Source: an uncultured Oscillospiraceae bacterium (lineage in GTDB: Bacteria > Bacillota > Clostridia > Oscillospirales > Oscillospiraceae). From it: a stretch of 58,151 nucleotides of DNA. The notes beneath the pieces were generated by a model, which searched no databases, was not told the DNA's origin, and saw only the letters and a list, made by a program, of their open reading frames with translations. The stretch covers positions 1 through 58,151 of the forward strand of contig CAKTVW010000010.1 of assembly GCA_934630495.1 (NCBI GenBank), read 5' to 3'. Made by a program: the position numbers and the translations under genes. Below are positions 17,333 through 25,495 of the stretch, one piece after another; position 1 is the stretch's first letter; every line of letters starts with the position of its first letter.

Positions 17333-19084
17333 ATGGCGTTTCCGCCTGCATTTCTGGACGAACTGAATCAAAGAAATCCGATCGAAGACGTCGTCGGACA
17401 ATATGTCGCGCTGACACGGCGCGGGAGCAACCTGTTCGGCCTGTGTCCCTTCCACGGAGAGAAGACCGCCTCCTTCTCCGTCGCGCCGGAAAAGGGTATC
17501 TTCTATTGCTTCGGATGCCACAAGGGCGGCGGCGTTGTCAACTTCATTATGGAGATCGAAAACCTCAGCTATCCGGATGCGGTCCGATTCCTCGCAAAAC
17601 GGGCCGGGCTTGAGGTGCCGGAGGACAACGCCGAAAATTCACAGTATAAGAAAAAAGAACGTCTATGGGCGCTGTGCAAAGCCGCCGCACGGTTTTTTCA
17701 TGCACAGCTCAAGACGCCTGCCGCCGCCGAAGCGCAGGCGTACGTCCGCAAGCGCGGACTTTCGGCTTCGACGGTCACGCGATTTGGGCTGGGCTTTGCG
17801 CCGAACTCGTGGAGCGGCCTGCTCGATGCCATGACAGCGCAGGGCTTTACGAAATCGGAGCTGCTCGACGCGGGCCTTGTTTTGGAAAAAAAGGATAAAG
17901 GGACGCTTTACGACCGTTTCCGCAACCGCCTGATGTTTCCGATCATCGATGTGCGGGGGAATGTGATCGGCTTCGGCGGCCGCGTAATGGACGATTCCAC
18001 GCCGAAGTACCTGAACTCACCGGAGACGCTGATTTTTAATAAACGGCGGAACCTTTTTGCCATGAACATCGTCAAAAAGAGCAAACAGGGCTATATTATC
18101 CTCACCGAGGGCTATATGGACGCCATCGCGCTGCACCAGTACGGCTTTGACTGTGCAGTCGCATCGCTCGGGACCTCTCTGACGCAGGAGCACGCGGATA
18201 TGTTATCCAAATACACCGACGAGATCGTGCTGACCTATGACGGAGACGAGGCCGGGCAGAACGCGACGAAGCGGGCCATTCCGATGCTGGAAAAAACGGG
18301 CCTGCGTGTGAAGATCCTGCGGATGCAGGGCGCGAAGGACCCGGACGAATTTTTGCATAAGTACGGCGCGGACCGCTTTACGCTGCTTTTGCAGGGCTGC
18401 GAGAATCAGGCGGAATACCGCCTGCGCTCCCTGCAGGCGAAATTTGATCTGTCGGTCGACGAGCAAAAGGTAGAATTTGCCAAGCAGGCGGCGGAATTGA
18501 TTTCCGGTTATACAACGCCGGTCGAACGGGAAATCTATGCTGCGAGGGCGGCTGAAATGGCGGGCCTGACGCCGGACGTGATGAAGCTGGAGATCAATCG
18601 GGCGTATAAGCGCCGTACCGCGATCCGCAAGAAGGAAGAACAGCGGCAGAACCTCGAGATCGAAAGAGCCAGACAGCCGAAGGCGCGTGAGCTGCGCTAC
18701 GATAACATGCGCAGTGCGATCGCGGAGGAAAACCTGCTGCGGCTGCTCCTGCGGGAACCGGCGCTGTTCGATCGGACCGACGGCCTGAGCGGGGGACATT
18801 TCTCCGTGCCGATGTTCGGACGGTGCTATTCGCTGCTCAAGGAGCGGTGGAAACAGGACCTGTCCGTTCAGGCATCCGCGCTGGCTGATGCGCTGACGCC
18901 TGCAGAAATGGCCCATCTGACGGAAATTTTACAGAAGCCGGACACACCGGTTTCCGACGAGGCACTGGACGACTGCGTGCGCATTATCCGCGAGGAGCAT
19001 GACAGCGCGAATGTCTCCGACGCCGACGATATCCGCGCGATCCAGCAGAGAATGCTGAAGAAAAAAAGCTATGGAGGTACATAA
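17333..19084 (+). CDS. dnaG: DNA primase
   Basis: 583 residues. CHC2 zinc-binding domain (CPFHGEKTASFSVAPEKGIFYCFGCHKGG, about 40-68), then the catalytic core with TOPRIM (LTEGYMDAIALHQYGF and LTYDGDEAGQNA), and a C-terminal helicase-interaction domain. Synthesises replication primers. Begins 36 bases after dgt; its last codons contain the rpoD ribosome site (GGAGGT). Confidence 0.97.
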   Translation: MAFPPAFLDELNQRNPIEDVVGQYVALTRRGSNLFGLCPFHGEKTASFSVAPEKGIFYCFGCHKGGGVVNFIMEIENLSYPDAVRFLAKRAGLEVPEDNAENSQYKKKERLWALCKAAARFFHAQLKTPAAAEAQAYVRKRGLSASTVTRFGLGFAPNSWSGLLDAMTAQGFTKSELLDAGLVLEKKDKGTLYDRFRNRLMFPIIDVRGNVIGFGGRVMDDSTPKYLNSPETLIFNKRRNLFAMNIVKKSKQGYIILTEGYMDAIALHQYGFDCAVASLGTSLTQEHADMLSKYTDEIVLTYDGDEAGQNATKRAIPMLEKTGLRVKILRMQGAKDPDEFLHKYGADRFTLLLQGCENQAEYRLRSLQAKFDLSVDEQKVEFAKQAAELISGYTTPVEREIYAARAAEMAGLTPDVMKLEINRAYKRRTAIRKKEEQRQNLEIERARQPKARELRYDNMRSAIAEENLLRLLLREPALFDRTDGLSGGHFSVPMFGRCYSLLKERWKQDLSVQASALADALTPAEMAHLTEILQKPDTPVSDEALDDCVRIIREEHDSANVSDADDIRAIQQRMLKKKSYGGT

Positions 19085-19085
19085 T

Positions 19086-20213
19086 ATGGACGAAAAACAA
19101 AACGAGGTGCAGCTGCACGAAAAGCTGCAGCAGCTTTTGGAGCGGTCGAAAAAGGATAAGAAAATTGCCTCCAAGGATCTGATCGACGCGCTGGATTCCA
19201 TCGATGCCGACGAGCAGCAGACGGATATGATCTACGATGCGCTCGAGGCGGCGGGCATCGATATCGACGTTTCCGACGTGGTGGAAATGCTGACAAAGCC
19301 CGACGACATGGCGCCGAGCGCCGAGGATCTGGAGCTTGTCGAGGAAGAAAAGCTTGTCAACACGGACGAAATGTCCGAGGCAATGAGCATCAACGACCCC
19401 GTGCGGATGTATCTCAAGGAGATCGGAAAAATTCCGCTGCTTACCTCGCAGGAGGAGATCAACCTTGCCCAGCGCATGGCCGCCGGCGACGAGGAAGCGC
19501 ATAACAAGATGGTCGAGGCGAATCTGCGGCTGGTCGTTTCCATCGCGAAGCGCTATGTCGGCAGAGGACTTCCGCTGCTCGATCTCATTCAGGAGGGAAA
19601 TCTGGGGCTTATCAAGGCCGTCGGAAAGTTTGACTACACCAAGGGGTATAAGTTTTCGACCTATGCGACATGGTGGATCCGGCAGGCGATCTCCCGTGCC
19701 ATTGCCGACCATGCGCGGACGATCCGCATTCCCGTTCACATGGTCGAGACGATGAACCGCGTGACACGGGCGACGCACGATCTGGTGCAGGAGCTTGGGC
19801 GCGACCCGATGCCCGACGAGATCGCGAAGAAGCTGCACCTCAGCACGGAGAAGGTCGAGGAGATCATGCGGGTGTCACAGGAGCCGATCTCGCTGGAAAC
19901 TCCGGTGGGTGAGGAGGACGACAGCCATCTCGGCGACTTCATTCAGGACGAGGATGCTTTCGAGCCGTCCGATGCCGCCTCCTATGCCATGCTTCGCGAG
20001 CAGCTTGCGGATGTTCTGAAAACGCTGACGCCGCGCGAGGAAAAGGTACTGCGTCTGCGTTACGGCCTTGCCGACGGTCGGATGCATACGCTTGAGGAGG
20101 TCGGCGCGGAATTTGACGTGACGCGTGAACGTATCCGTCAGATCGAGGCAAAGGCACTCAGAAAGCTTCGCCATCCTTCCCGCTCCAAAATTTTAAGGGA
20201 TTTTTTGAGCTGA
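19086..20213 (+). CDS. rpoD: RNA polymerase primary sigma factor RpoD/SigA
   Basis: 375 residues. Region 1.1 (residues about 1-80, acidic), region 1.2 (DPVRMYLKEIGKIPLLT), region 2 (RDLIQEGNLGLIKAV-type, FDYTKGYKFSTYATWWIRQAI), region 3, and region 4 HTH (TLEEVGAEFDVTRERIRQIEAKALRKLRHP). It recognises the TTGACA/TATAAT promoters seen across this window. ATG at 19086, one base after the dnaG stop. Confidence 0.97.
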   Translation: MDEKQNEVQLHEKLQQLLERSKKDKKIASKDLIDALDSIDADEQQTDMIYDALEAAGIDIDVSDVVEMLTKPDDMAPSAEDLELVEEEKLVNTDEMSEAMSINDPVRMYLKEIGKIPLLTSQEEINLAQRMAAGDEEAHNKMVEANLRLVVSIAKRYVGRGLPLLDLIQEGNLGLIKAVGKFDYTKGYKFSTYATWWIRQAISRAIADHARTIRIPVHMVETMNRVTRATHDLVQELGRDPMPDEIAKKLHLSTEKVEEIMRVSQEPISLETPVGEEDDSHLGDFIQDEDAFEPSDAASYAMLREQLADVLKTLTPREEKVLRLRYGLADGRMHTLEEVGAEFDVTRERIRQIEAKALRKLRHPSRSKILRDFLS

Positions 20214-20254
20214 GCATGACAGCCGACCGAGCAGCCGCTTGACTCAAATTAGAA

Positions 20255-20302
20255 GAAATCCGAAAAAATGACGGGAGAAAACGACGAAAATTTCGGATTT
20301 TT
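20255..20302 (+). terminator. Probable terminator after rpoD
   Basis: AAATCCGAAA and TTTCGGATTT are inverted with about 20 bases between and a T-rich 3' side. It closes the dgt-dnaG-rpoD unit. Confidence 0.6.
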
Positions 20303-20379
20303 CAGATATATTTGAAATGCCGACCTGCTTTTAGGATAAAACGAAAAGCCGCGCCGTTTTCGCCGCCGAAAAATTTTTC

Positions 20380-20407
20380 TTGACTTTATCGGAAAAAAAC
20401 GTATCAT
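20380..20407 (+). promoter_or_regulatory. Promoter of the acyl carrier protein gene
   Basis: TTGACT, 16 bases, TATCAT, about 90 bases before the ATG at 20500. An AAGGGG-type ribosome site is at 20483. Confidence 0.65.
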
Positions 20408-20499
20408 ATTCATGTAGAAGCCGCGCGCGTATGGCCCGCGCTTCTGCCGAGATCCCAGAGAGAGAAGCAAATCAACTGCAAAGAAGGGGCGAGTGAGAA

Positions 20500-20736
20500 A
20501 TGTACGATCGGATCAGAACCTATCTTTCCCAACAGCTTGATGTACCTGTCGAGGAAATGAATCGTGATACAACCTTTGAAAGTCTGCATCTGGACTCCTT
20601 GGATATGGTCGAGATGATCATGGACATGGAGGAGGAGCTTGGCGTCGATTTTGAGCTTGAGGGCGACCTGAAGCTGGAAACGATCGGCGATCTGGCGGAT
20701 TTCATCGAGGATAAGCTGGCCGAGATCGGCGAATAA
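20500..20736 (+). CDS. acpP: Acyl carrier protein
   Basis: 78 residues, four-helix acidic ACP. The phosphopantetheine site is the Ser of LHLDSLDMVEMIM (near residue 33); the recognition helix is acidic (MDMEEELGVDFE). Carries acyl chains for fatty acid synthesis or a related pathway. No fab gene is beside it, unlike the usual fabD/fabF context, so it may be a second ACP. The SRP RNA begins only 11 bases after its stop. Confidence 0.88.
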   Translation: MYDRIRTYLSQQLDVPVEEMNRDTTFESLHLDSLDMVEMIMDMEEELGVDFELEGDLKLETIGDLADFIEDKLAEIGE

Positions 20737-20747
20737 CTGAAAACTGA

Positions 20748-21048
20748 CTTCGACCTATGACAAGGTCGCACTAGTCGGGGAGATAGCGGTGCCCTGTTAC
20801 CTGCAATCCGCTACAGCAGGGATGAACTCCCGCACCCGGGCCGGTGTTGTGTCGTCTGTCCGTGTAAGCGGTGTTGAGGGATCGGTCTTGCGCAACGAGC
20901 TCCCGTGAACCATGTCAGGCGGGGAACCGAGCAGCATTAAGCGGATCTGTTCGTGTGCCGCAAGGACGCCGTTTCTGAGCTGGCTGCACGGGAAACGGAT
21001 GTAACATCCGGTTCAAATGCGGGTGTGCGATCTTGTCATGGGTCGAAG
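20748..21048 (+). ncRNA. ffs: Signal recognition particle RNA, large bacterial type
   Basis: About 300 nt. The 5' end (CTTCGACCTATGACAAGGTC) pairs with the 3' end (GATCTTGTCATGGGTCGAAG) as helix 5. The Alu-domain signature (GGGGAGATAGCGGTGCCCTG, then CTGCAATCCGCTA) and the Ffh-binding domain IV hairpin (TGTCAGGCGGGGAACCGAGC, then AGCA) are present. A T5 tract follows. This is the Bacillus/Clostridium scRNA form. Gene order SRP RNA-dnaX-ybaB-recR is the classic Firmicutes arrangement. Confidence 0.93.
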
Positions 21049-21065
21049 TGTTTTTGACAGTCTGA

Positions 21066-21097
21066 CAGCGTGTCGAAATGTTTTTTTCGACACGCTG
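21066..21097. repeat. CAGCGTGTCGAAA hairpin repeat
   Basis: CAGCGTGTCGAAA and TTTCGACACGCTG form a 13-bp stem. The same arm recurs at 53188-53219 and 57981-57993, as an end of interspersed elements. It directly follows TTTTTGACAGTCTG, the reverse of the other element end. Confidence 0.65.
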
Positions 21098-21098
21098 A

Positions 21099-21126
21099 GG
21101 CGCGGGAGATATCCCGCGCCTTTTTT
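21099..21126 (+). terminator. Terminator between SRP RNA and dnaX
   Basis: GGCGCGGGA-GAT-ATCCCGCGCC followed by TTTTTTG. Confidence 0.75.
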
Positions 21127-21127
21127 G

Positions 21128-21156
21128 TTGCATTTTCGGACGGAATCGAGTATACT
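21128..21156 (+). promoter_or_regulatory. Promoter of dnaX-ybaB-recR
   Basis: TTGCAT, 17 bases, TATACT, ending 36 bases before the dnaX ATG. Confidence 0.6.
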
Positions 21157-21192
21157 ATGGTACGGATAAATGATCGGAAGGAGGACAGGCCC

Positions 21193-22803
21193 ATGTATCA
21201 GGCACTATACCGCAAGTACCGCCCGCAGACCTTTGACGATGTGGTCGGGCAGCTTGCCGTAACGCAGACCTTGAAAAATCAGGTGATGAACGGTCGGCTG
21301 AGCCATGCGTATTTGTTTACGGGAACGCGCGGAACGGGCAAAACCTCCTGCGCCAAAATCCTTGCGAAGGCCGTGAACTGTGAGCACCCCGAGGACGGCA
21401 ATCCCTGCAACCATTGCGCGGCCTGTAAGAGCATCGATTCCGGCGCCTGCATGGATGTATTGGAGATCGACGCGGCCTCCAATAACGGCGTGGACAATGT
21501 CCGCGCTCTGCGCGACGATGCGATCTATACGCCCGCCGAGGTCAAAATGCGCGTGTATATCATCGACGAGGTGCATATGCTTTCCATCAGCGCCTTCAAC
21601 GCGCTGCTGAAGATTATCGAGGAGCCGCCGGAGCATCTGCTGTTTATTCTCGCGACGACAGAGCTGCACAAGGTCCCCGCGACCATTCTTTCCCGCTGTC
21701 AGCGCTTCTCATTCCGTCGGTTGCTGCCGGAGGATCTGGTCGATCGGATGAGCTATATCGCTTATCAGGAGCATATCGATCTGGAGCCGGACGCCGCCGC
21801 GTTTCTGGCGCGTCTGGCCGACGGCGGTATGCGCGACGCGGTCAGCCTGCTTGACCAGTGCGCCTCGGCCGCATCCGGTGCGGTAACGACCGACGAGGTC
21901 TGCCGAACGCTCGGCCTCGCCGGAACGCGAAAAACGGCGGAGCTGATGCGTGCGGTCGGGAATCATGACGCTGCTGCCGCACTTGCGATTTTTAACGCGG
22001 AGTATGCCGAGGGCAAGGACCTTGCCGCCATGCTCGACGAGCTTTGCACGGTCGCGCGCGATCTTCTGATCCTCCGCACCGCGCCGAAAAACGGGATCGA
22101 TCTGGTGTCCGGCATCTGTACGGAGCAGGAGCAGCGTTCGCTTATGGCACTGTTTTCGCCGGGAGAGCTGCTCAGGATCACGCGGGTCCTTCGCGACGCC
22201 GCCGCAGGCTTCAATGCCAGCGCGAACCGCCGCATCGACGCGGAGCTTGCGCTGCTTCGCCTCTGCGAACCGGAGGCGGAGCTGAACGCCGACGCGCTCA
22301 ACGCCCGCATCAGCCGCTTGGAGGCAAAGCTTGCGGCGGGCGTGACGGTCGCGCCTGCTGCCGCCGCGCCGCAGTCCGAGGAGGAGGCTGAGGAGCGGCC
22401 GCCTTGGGAGGAGCTGACGCCGCCGCCGGCAGAGGGCGAGGAGGAACCGGCCGCACCGCAGCCGCCGCACGGCGACAGCGGCTTTTGGCCGGAGCTGGTG
22501 CAGCGCCTGCGGACGACGCTGAAGCCACCTGCGCTCGGCATGTTTTCCGTCGGCGATAACGCGCCCGTTCGCGGCTTTATAGACGGCAAGACACTTTATT
22601 TAGAGGCACAGTCGGAGATCGCGCGGCGCGTGATCGACCGGCCGAACGTATGCACAACGGTATCGGAGTGCGCCGCCGCGCTGCTGGGGACGCCCGTTGC
22701 GCTCAAGGTTATTCTGCGCGGCGAAACGCCGAAAAATAACGACGGCAGAGAACGCTTGCTTCGCTTCGGCGAGGAGCATCCGGAACTTGTAAAATTCACA
22801 TAA
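21193..22803 (+). CDS. dnaX: DNA polymerase III subunit gamma/tau
   Basis: 536 residues. Clamp-loader AAA+ ATPase: start motif MYQALYRKYRPQTFDDVVGQ, Walker A GTRGTGKTS, zinc-binding C...CNHCAAC, Walker B DEVHML, sensor 1 ATTELHKVPATILSRCQRF. Residues about 400-450 are an Ala/Pro/Glu-rich linker, then a C-terminal tau-like domain. I see no A-rich slippery heptamer for frameshifting. ATG at 21193 follows AAGGAGG; in-frame upstream codons lie in repeat DNA. Confidence 0.96.
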   Translation: MYQALYRKYRPQTFDDVVGQLAVTQTLKNQVMNGRLSHAYLFTGTRGTGKTSCAKILAKAVNCEHPEDGNPCNHCAACKSIDSGACMDVLEIDAASNNGVDNVRALRDDAIYTPAEVKMRVYIIDEVHMLSISAFNALLKIIEEPPEHLLFILATTELHKVPATILSRCQRFSFRRLLPEDLVDRMSYIAYQEHIDLEPDAAAFLARLADGGMRDAVSLLDQCASAASGAVTTDEVCRTLGLAGTRKTAELMRAVGNHDAAAALAIFNAEYAEGKDLAAMLDELCTVARDLLILRTAPKNGIDLVSGICTEQEQRSLMALFSPGELLRITRVLRDAAAGFNASANRRIDAELALLRLCEPEAELNADALNARISRLEAKLAAGVTVAPAAAAPQSEEEAEERPPWEELTPPPAEGEEEPAAPQPPHGDSGFWPELVQRLRTTLKPPALGMFSVGDNAPVRGFIDGKTLYLEAQSEIARRVIDRPNVCTTVSECAAALLGTPVALKVILRGETPKNNDGRERLLRFGEEHPELVKFT

Positions 22804-22818
22804 AGGAGACGAATTACA

Positions 22819-23163
22819 ATGGCAAAGGGCGGATACCGCGGCGGTATGGGCGGCGGCATGAACATGAATATGATCAAACAGGCCCAGAAAATGCAGCAGG
22901 ATATGCTGAAAATGCAGGAGGAAATGGAGAACAAGTCCTACGAGGCGACGGTCGGCGGCGGCGTCGTAACGGCGACGGTCAACGGCAAGCACGAGGTGCT
23001 TTCCCTGACGATCAGCCCGGAGGCAGTTGACCCGGAGGACGTGGAAATGCTTCAGGATATGATCGTCGGCGCGGTCAACGAGGCGATGCGTAAGGCTGAT
23101 GCCGAGGCGGCGCAGAATATGTCGAAGCTGACCGGCGGACTGAATTTGGGCGGCCTGTTCTGA
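22819..23163 (+). CDS. ybaB: YbaB/EbfC family nucleoid-associated protein
   Basis: 114 residues. A Gly/Met-rich N-terminus (GGYRGGMGGGMNMNMI) precedes the conserved coiled coil (AQKMQQDMLKMQEEMENKSYEATVGGGVV) and dimerising beta region. Binds DNA as a tweezer-shaped dimer. Its stop overlaps the recR start by one base. Confidence 0.95.
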   Translation: MAKGGYRGGMGGGMNMNMIKQAQKMQQDMLKMQEEMENKSYEATVGGGVVTATVNGKHEVLSLTISPEAVDPEDVEMLQDMIVGAVNEAMRKADAEAAQNMSKLTGGLNLGGLF

Positions 23164-23762
23164 TGCGGTATTTTCCTGCCGCATTGGAGCGGCTTACGGA
23201 ACAATTTGCAAAGCTGCCGGGGATCGGCGGCAAAACGGCACAGCGGCTTGCGTTCCACCTTCTGAGTCTTCCGCAGGAGGAAGCGCAGGAATTTGCCGAT
23301 GCGATCCTTGAGGCAAAGAAAACGGTCCATTTGTGCCCGCGCTGTCAGAATCTGACGGATCGCGATCTGTGCCCCATCTGCGACGACCCTACGCGCGATC
23401 AGGGCCTGATCTGCGTGGTGGCCGATCCGAAGGACGTTGTGGCAATGGAGCGCGCGCGGGAGTTTTCGGGCGTGTACCACGTTCTGCACGGCGTGCTCTC
23501 TCCGCTGAATCATGTCGGCCCGGATGACATCCGTGTGCGTGAGCTGCTGGCCCGCGTCGGTCAGGGCGGCGTCCGCGAGGTCATCATGGCGACGAATCCC
23601 GACACGGAGGGTGAGGCGACGGCAATGTATATTTCCCGCCTTCTGCGCCCGATGGAGGTCCGCGTGACCAGACTTGCCTATGGCATCCCCGTCGGAAGTC
23701 AGCTGGAATATGCCGACGAGGTAACGCTCCTGCGCGCCCTTGAGGGCAGACGGGATATTTGA
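23163..23762 (+). CDS. recR: Recombination protein RecR
   Basis: 199 residues. Helix-hairpin-helix (LPGIGGKTAQRLAFHLL, 18-34), four-cysteine zinc finger (CPRCQNLTDRDLCPIC, 57-72), TOPRIM (ICVVADPKDVVAMER and TNPDTEGEATAMYI) and a C-terminal Walker-B-like region. Works with RecF/RecO in loading RecA at gaps. Last gene of dnaX-ybaB-recR. Confidence 0.97.
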   Translation: MRYFPAALERLTEQFAKLPGIGGKTAQRLAFHLLSLPQEEAQEFADAILEAKKTVHLCPRCQNLTDRDLCPICDDPTRDQGLICVVADPKDVVAMERAREFSGVYHVLHGVLSPLNHVGPDDIRVRELLARVGQGGVREVIMATNPDTEGEATAMYISRLLRPMEVRVTRLAYGIPVGSQLEYADEVTLLRALEGRRDI

Positions 23763-23797
23763 GCAACTTCTGAATAAATCCTCTATTACAGAAAACA

Positions 23798-23833
23798 GCC
23801 CGGCTCACGGTATCGTGAGCCGGGCGTATTTTT
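23798..23833. terminator. Bidirectional terminator between recR and the ABC-F gene
   Basis: GCCCGGCTCAC/GTGAGCCGGGC, with T-rich tails on both strands (TATTTTT on plus, TGTTTTC on minus). Confidence 0.8.
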
Positions 23834-23837
23834 GCGG

Positions 23838-25439
23838 TCATTCCGCGCTGCGGTGTTCCAGATATTCGTCGTAAGTTCCGCGGTAATCGCGGATCGTGCC
23901 GTCGGGCTTAAACTCGATGATGCGGTTGGCGACCGATTGCAGCAGCTCGTGGTCATGCGAGGCAAAGAGAATATTTCCGGGGAAAGCGATCATTCCCTTG
24001 TTGACCGCCTGAATGGATTCCATGTCCAGATGGTTGGTCGGCTGATCCAGCAGCAGAACGTTCGCACCGGAAAGCATCATCCTCGACAGCATACAGCGGA
24101 CCTTTTCGCCGCCCGAAAGCACGTTTACGGGCTTAAACACGTCCTCGCCGGAGAAGAGCATCCGGCCGAGGAAGCCGCGCAGATACACGTCGTCCTTCTT
24201 TGCGGAATATTGGCGAAGCCAGTCGACCAGAGAGTCCGTGCAGCCCTCAAAGTAGGCGCTGTTATCCTTGGGGAAATAGCTCTGCGACGTGGAAACGCCC
24301 CATTTGACCGTGCCGGAATCGGCTTCCAGCTCGCCCATAAGAATTTTGAACATCGTGGTCTGTGCAAGCTCGTTTTCGCCGACAAAAGCGATCTTGTCAT
24401 TTTTGTTCACGGTAAAAGAGACATTGTTCAGCAGCGTGACGCCGTCGACGGCCTTGGAAACCTCGGTGACAAACAGGATATCCTTTCCGACCTCGCGCTC
24501 TCTTGTAAAGCCGACGAAGGGGTAGCGGCGCGACGAAGCGGGCATTTCCTCTATGGAAAGCTTGTCCAAGAGCCGTCTGCGGGCGGTTGCCTGCTTGCTT
24601 TTGGCCTTGTTGGCGGAGAAACGGGAAATAAAGGTCTGCAGCTCCGCGATCTTCTCCTCGTTGCGCTTGTTCTTGCTGCGGATCAGGTTCTGCATGAGTT
24701 GGCTGGATTCGTACCAGAAATCGTAGTTGCCGACGTACATTTTGATCTTCCCGTAGTCGATATCCACAATATGCGTACAGACGGTGTTGAGAAAATGGCG
24801 GTCGTGGCTGACGACGATGACCAGCCCCTTGTCCTCGTAGTCTAAAATAAAGTTTTCGAGCCAGTTGATCGATTCAATGTCGAGGTTATTGGTCGGCTCG
24901 TCGAGCAGAATGATGTCCGGGTCGCCGAACAATGCCTGCGCCAGCAGCACCTTGACCTTCTGCCGTCCGTCGGTGTCCGCCATGCGGTCGTAATGCTGCT
25001 CGACGGGCAGTCCTAAGCCCTGAAGGATGCGGCTAGCGTCGGATTCCGCTTCCCAGCCGTTCAGCTCGGCAAATTCGATCTCCAGCTCGGAGGCGAGCAT
25101 TCCGTCCTCGTCGGAAAGCTCCGGCTTGGCGTAGAGCGCCTCCTTCTGCTTCATGATCTCGTAGAGGCGGGGATTGCCCATAATGACGGTGTCCATGATG
25201 CTGTATTCGTCGTAGGCGAACTGGTCCTGCTTCAGAACGGACATCCGAAGTCCCGGCTTGATCGAGATCTCGCCCTTTGTGGATTCCAGTTCACCGGAAA
25301 GAAGCCTCAGAAAGGTCGATTTTCCCGCGCCGTTCGCGCCGATCACGCCGTAGCAGTTGCCGGCTGTGAATTGCAGATCGACATGCTGAAATAAAACGCT
25401 GCCGCCGAATTGCAGCGCAAGGTCGCTGACTGTAATCAT
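23838..25439 (-). CDS. ABC-F family ATPase (YbiT/YkpA-like)
   Basis: 533 residues, two ABC cassettes joined by a charged linker (about 240-300) and no membrane segments: the ABC-F class that acts on the ribosome E site. Cassette 1 has an intact P-loop (GANGAGKST), a signature-like GRQKVKVLLAQAL and DEPTNNLD. Cassette 2 has GENELAQTT in place of a canonical P-loop but keeps LSGGEKVRCMLSRMM and DQPTNHLD. The degenerate second P-loop is, as I recall, typical of this subgroup. It may be a translation factor or mild antibiotic-resistance protein; undecided. Confidence 0.9.
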   Translation of the reverse strand: MITVSDLALQFGGSVLFQHVDLQFTAGNCYGVIGANGAGKSTFLRLLSGELESTKGEISIKPGLRMSVLKQDQFAYDEYSIMDTVIMGNPRLYEIMKQKEALYAKPELSDEDGMLASELEIEFAELNGWEAESDASRILQGLGLPVEQHYDRMADTDGRQKVKVLLAQALFGDPDIILLDEPTNNLDIESINWLENFILDYEDKGLVIVVSHDRHFLNTVCTHIVDIDYGKIKMYVGNYDFWYESSQLMQNLIRSKNKRNEEKIAELQTFISRFSANKAKSKQATARRRLLDKLSIEEMPASSRRYPFVGFTREREVGKDILFVTEVSKAVDGVTLLNNVSFTVNKNDKIAFVGENELAQTTMFKILMGELEADSGTVKWGVSTSQSYFPKDNSAYFEGCTDSLVDWLRQYSAKKDDVYLRGFLGRMLFSGEDVFKPVNVLSGGEKVRCMLSRMMLSGANVLLLDQPTNHLDMESIQAVNKGMIAFPGNILFASHDHELLQSVANRIIEFKPDGTIRDYRGTYDEYLEHRSAE

Positions 25440-25495
25440 TCATTTCACCTCTTTTTATAGTATAACATAGAAAGCCGAAGAAACAAAGAACAAAT

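Noticed and set aside
21193..22803. Programmed frameshift making a separate gamma subunit from dnaX
   Set aside because: No A-rich slippery heptamer with a downstream hairpin was seen in the reading frame.
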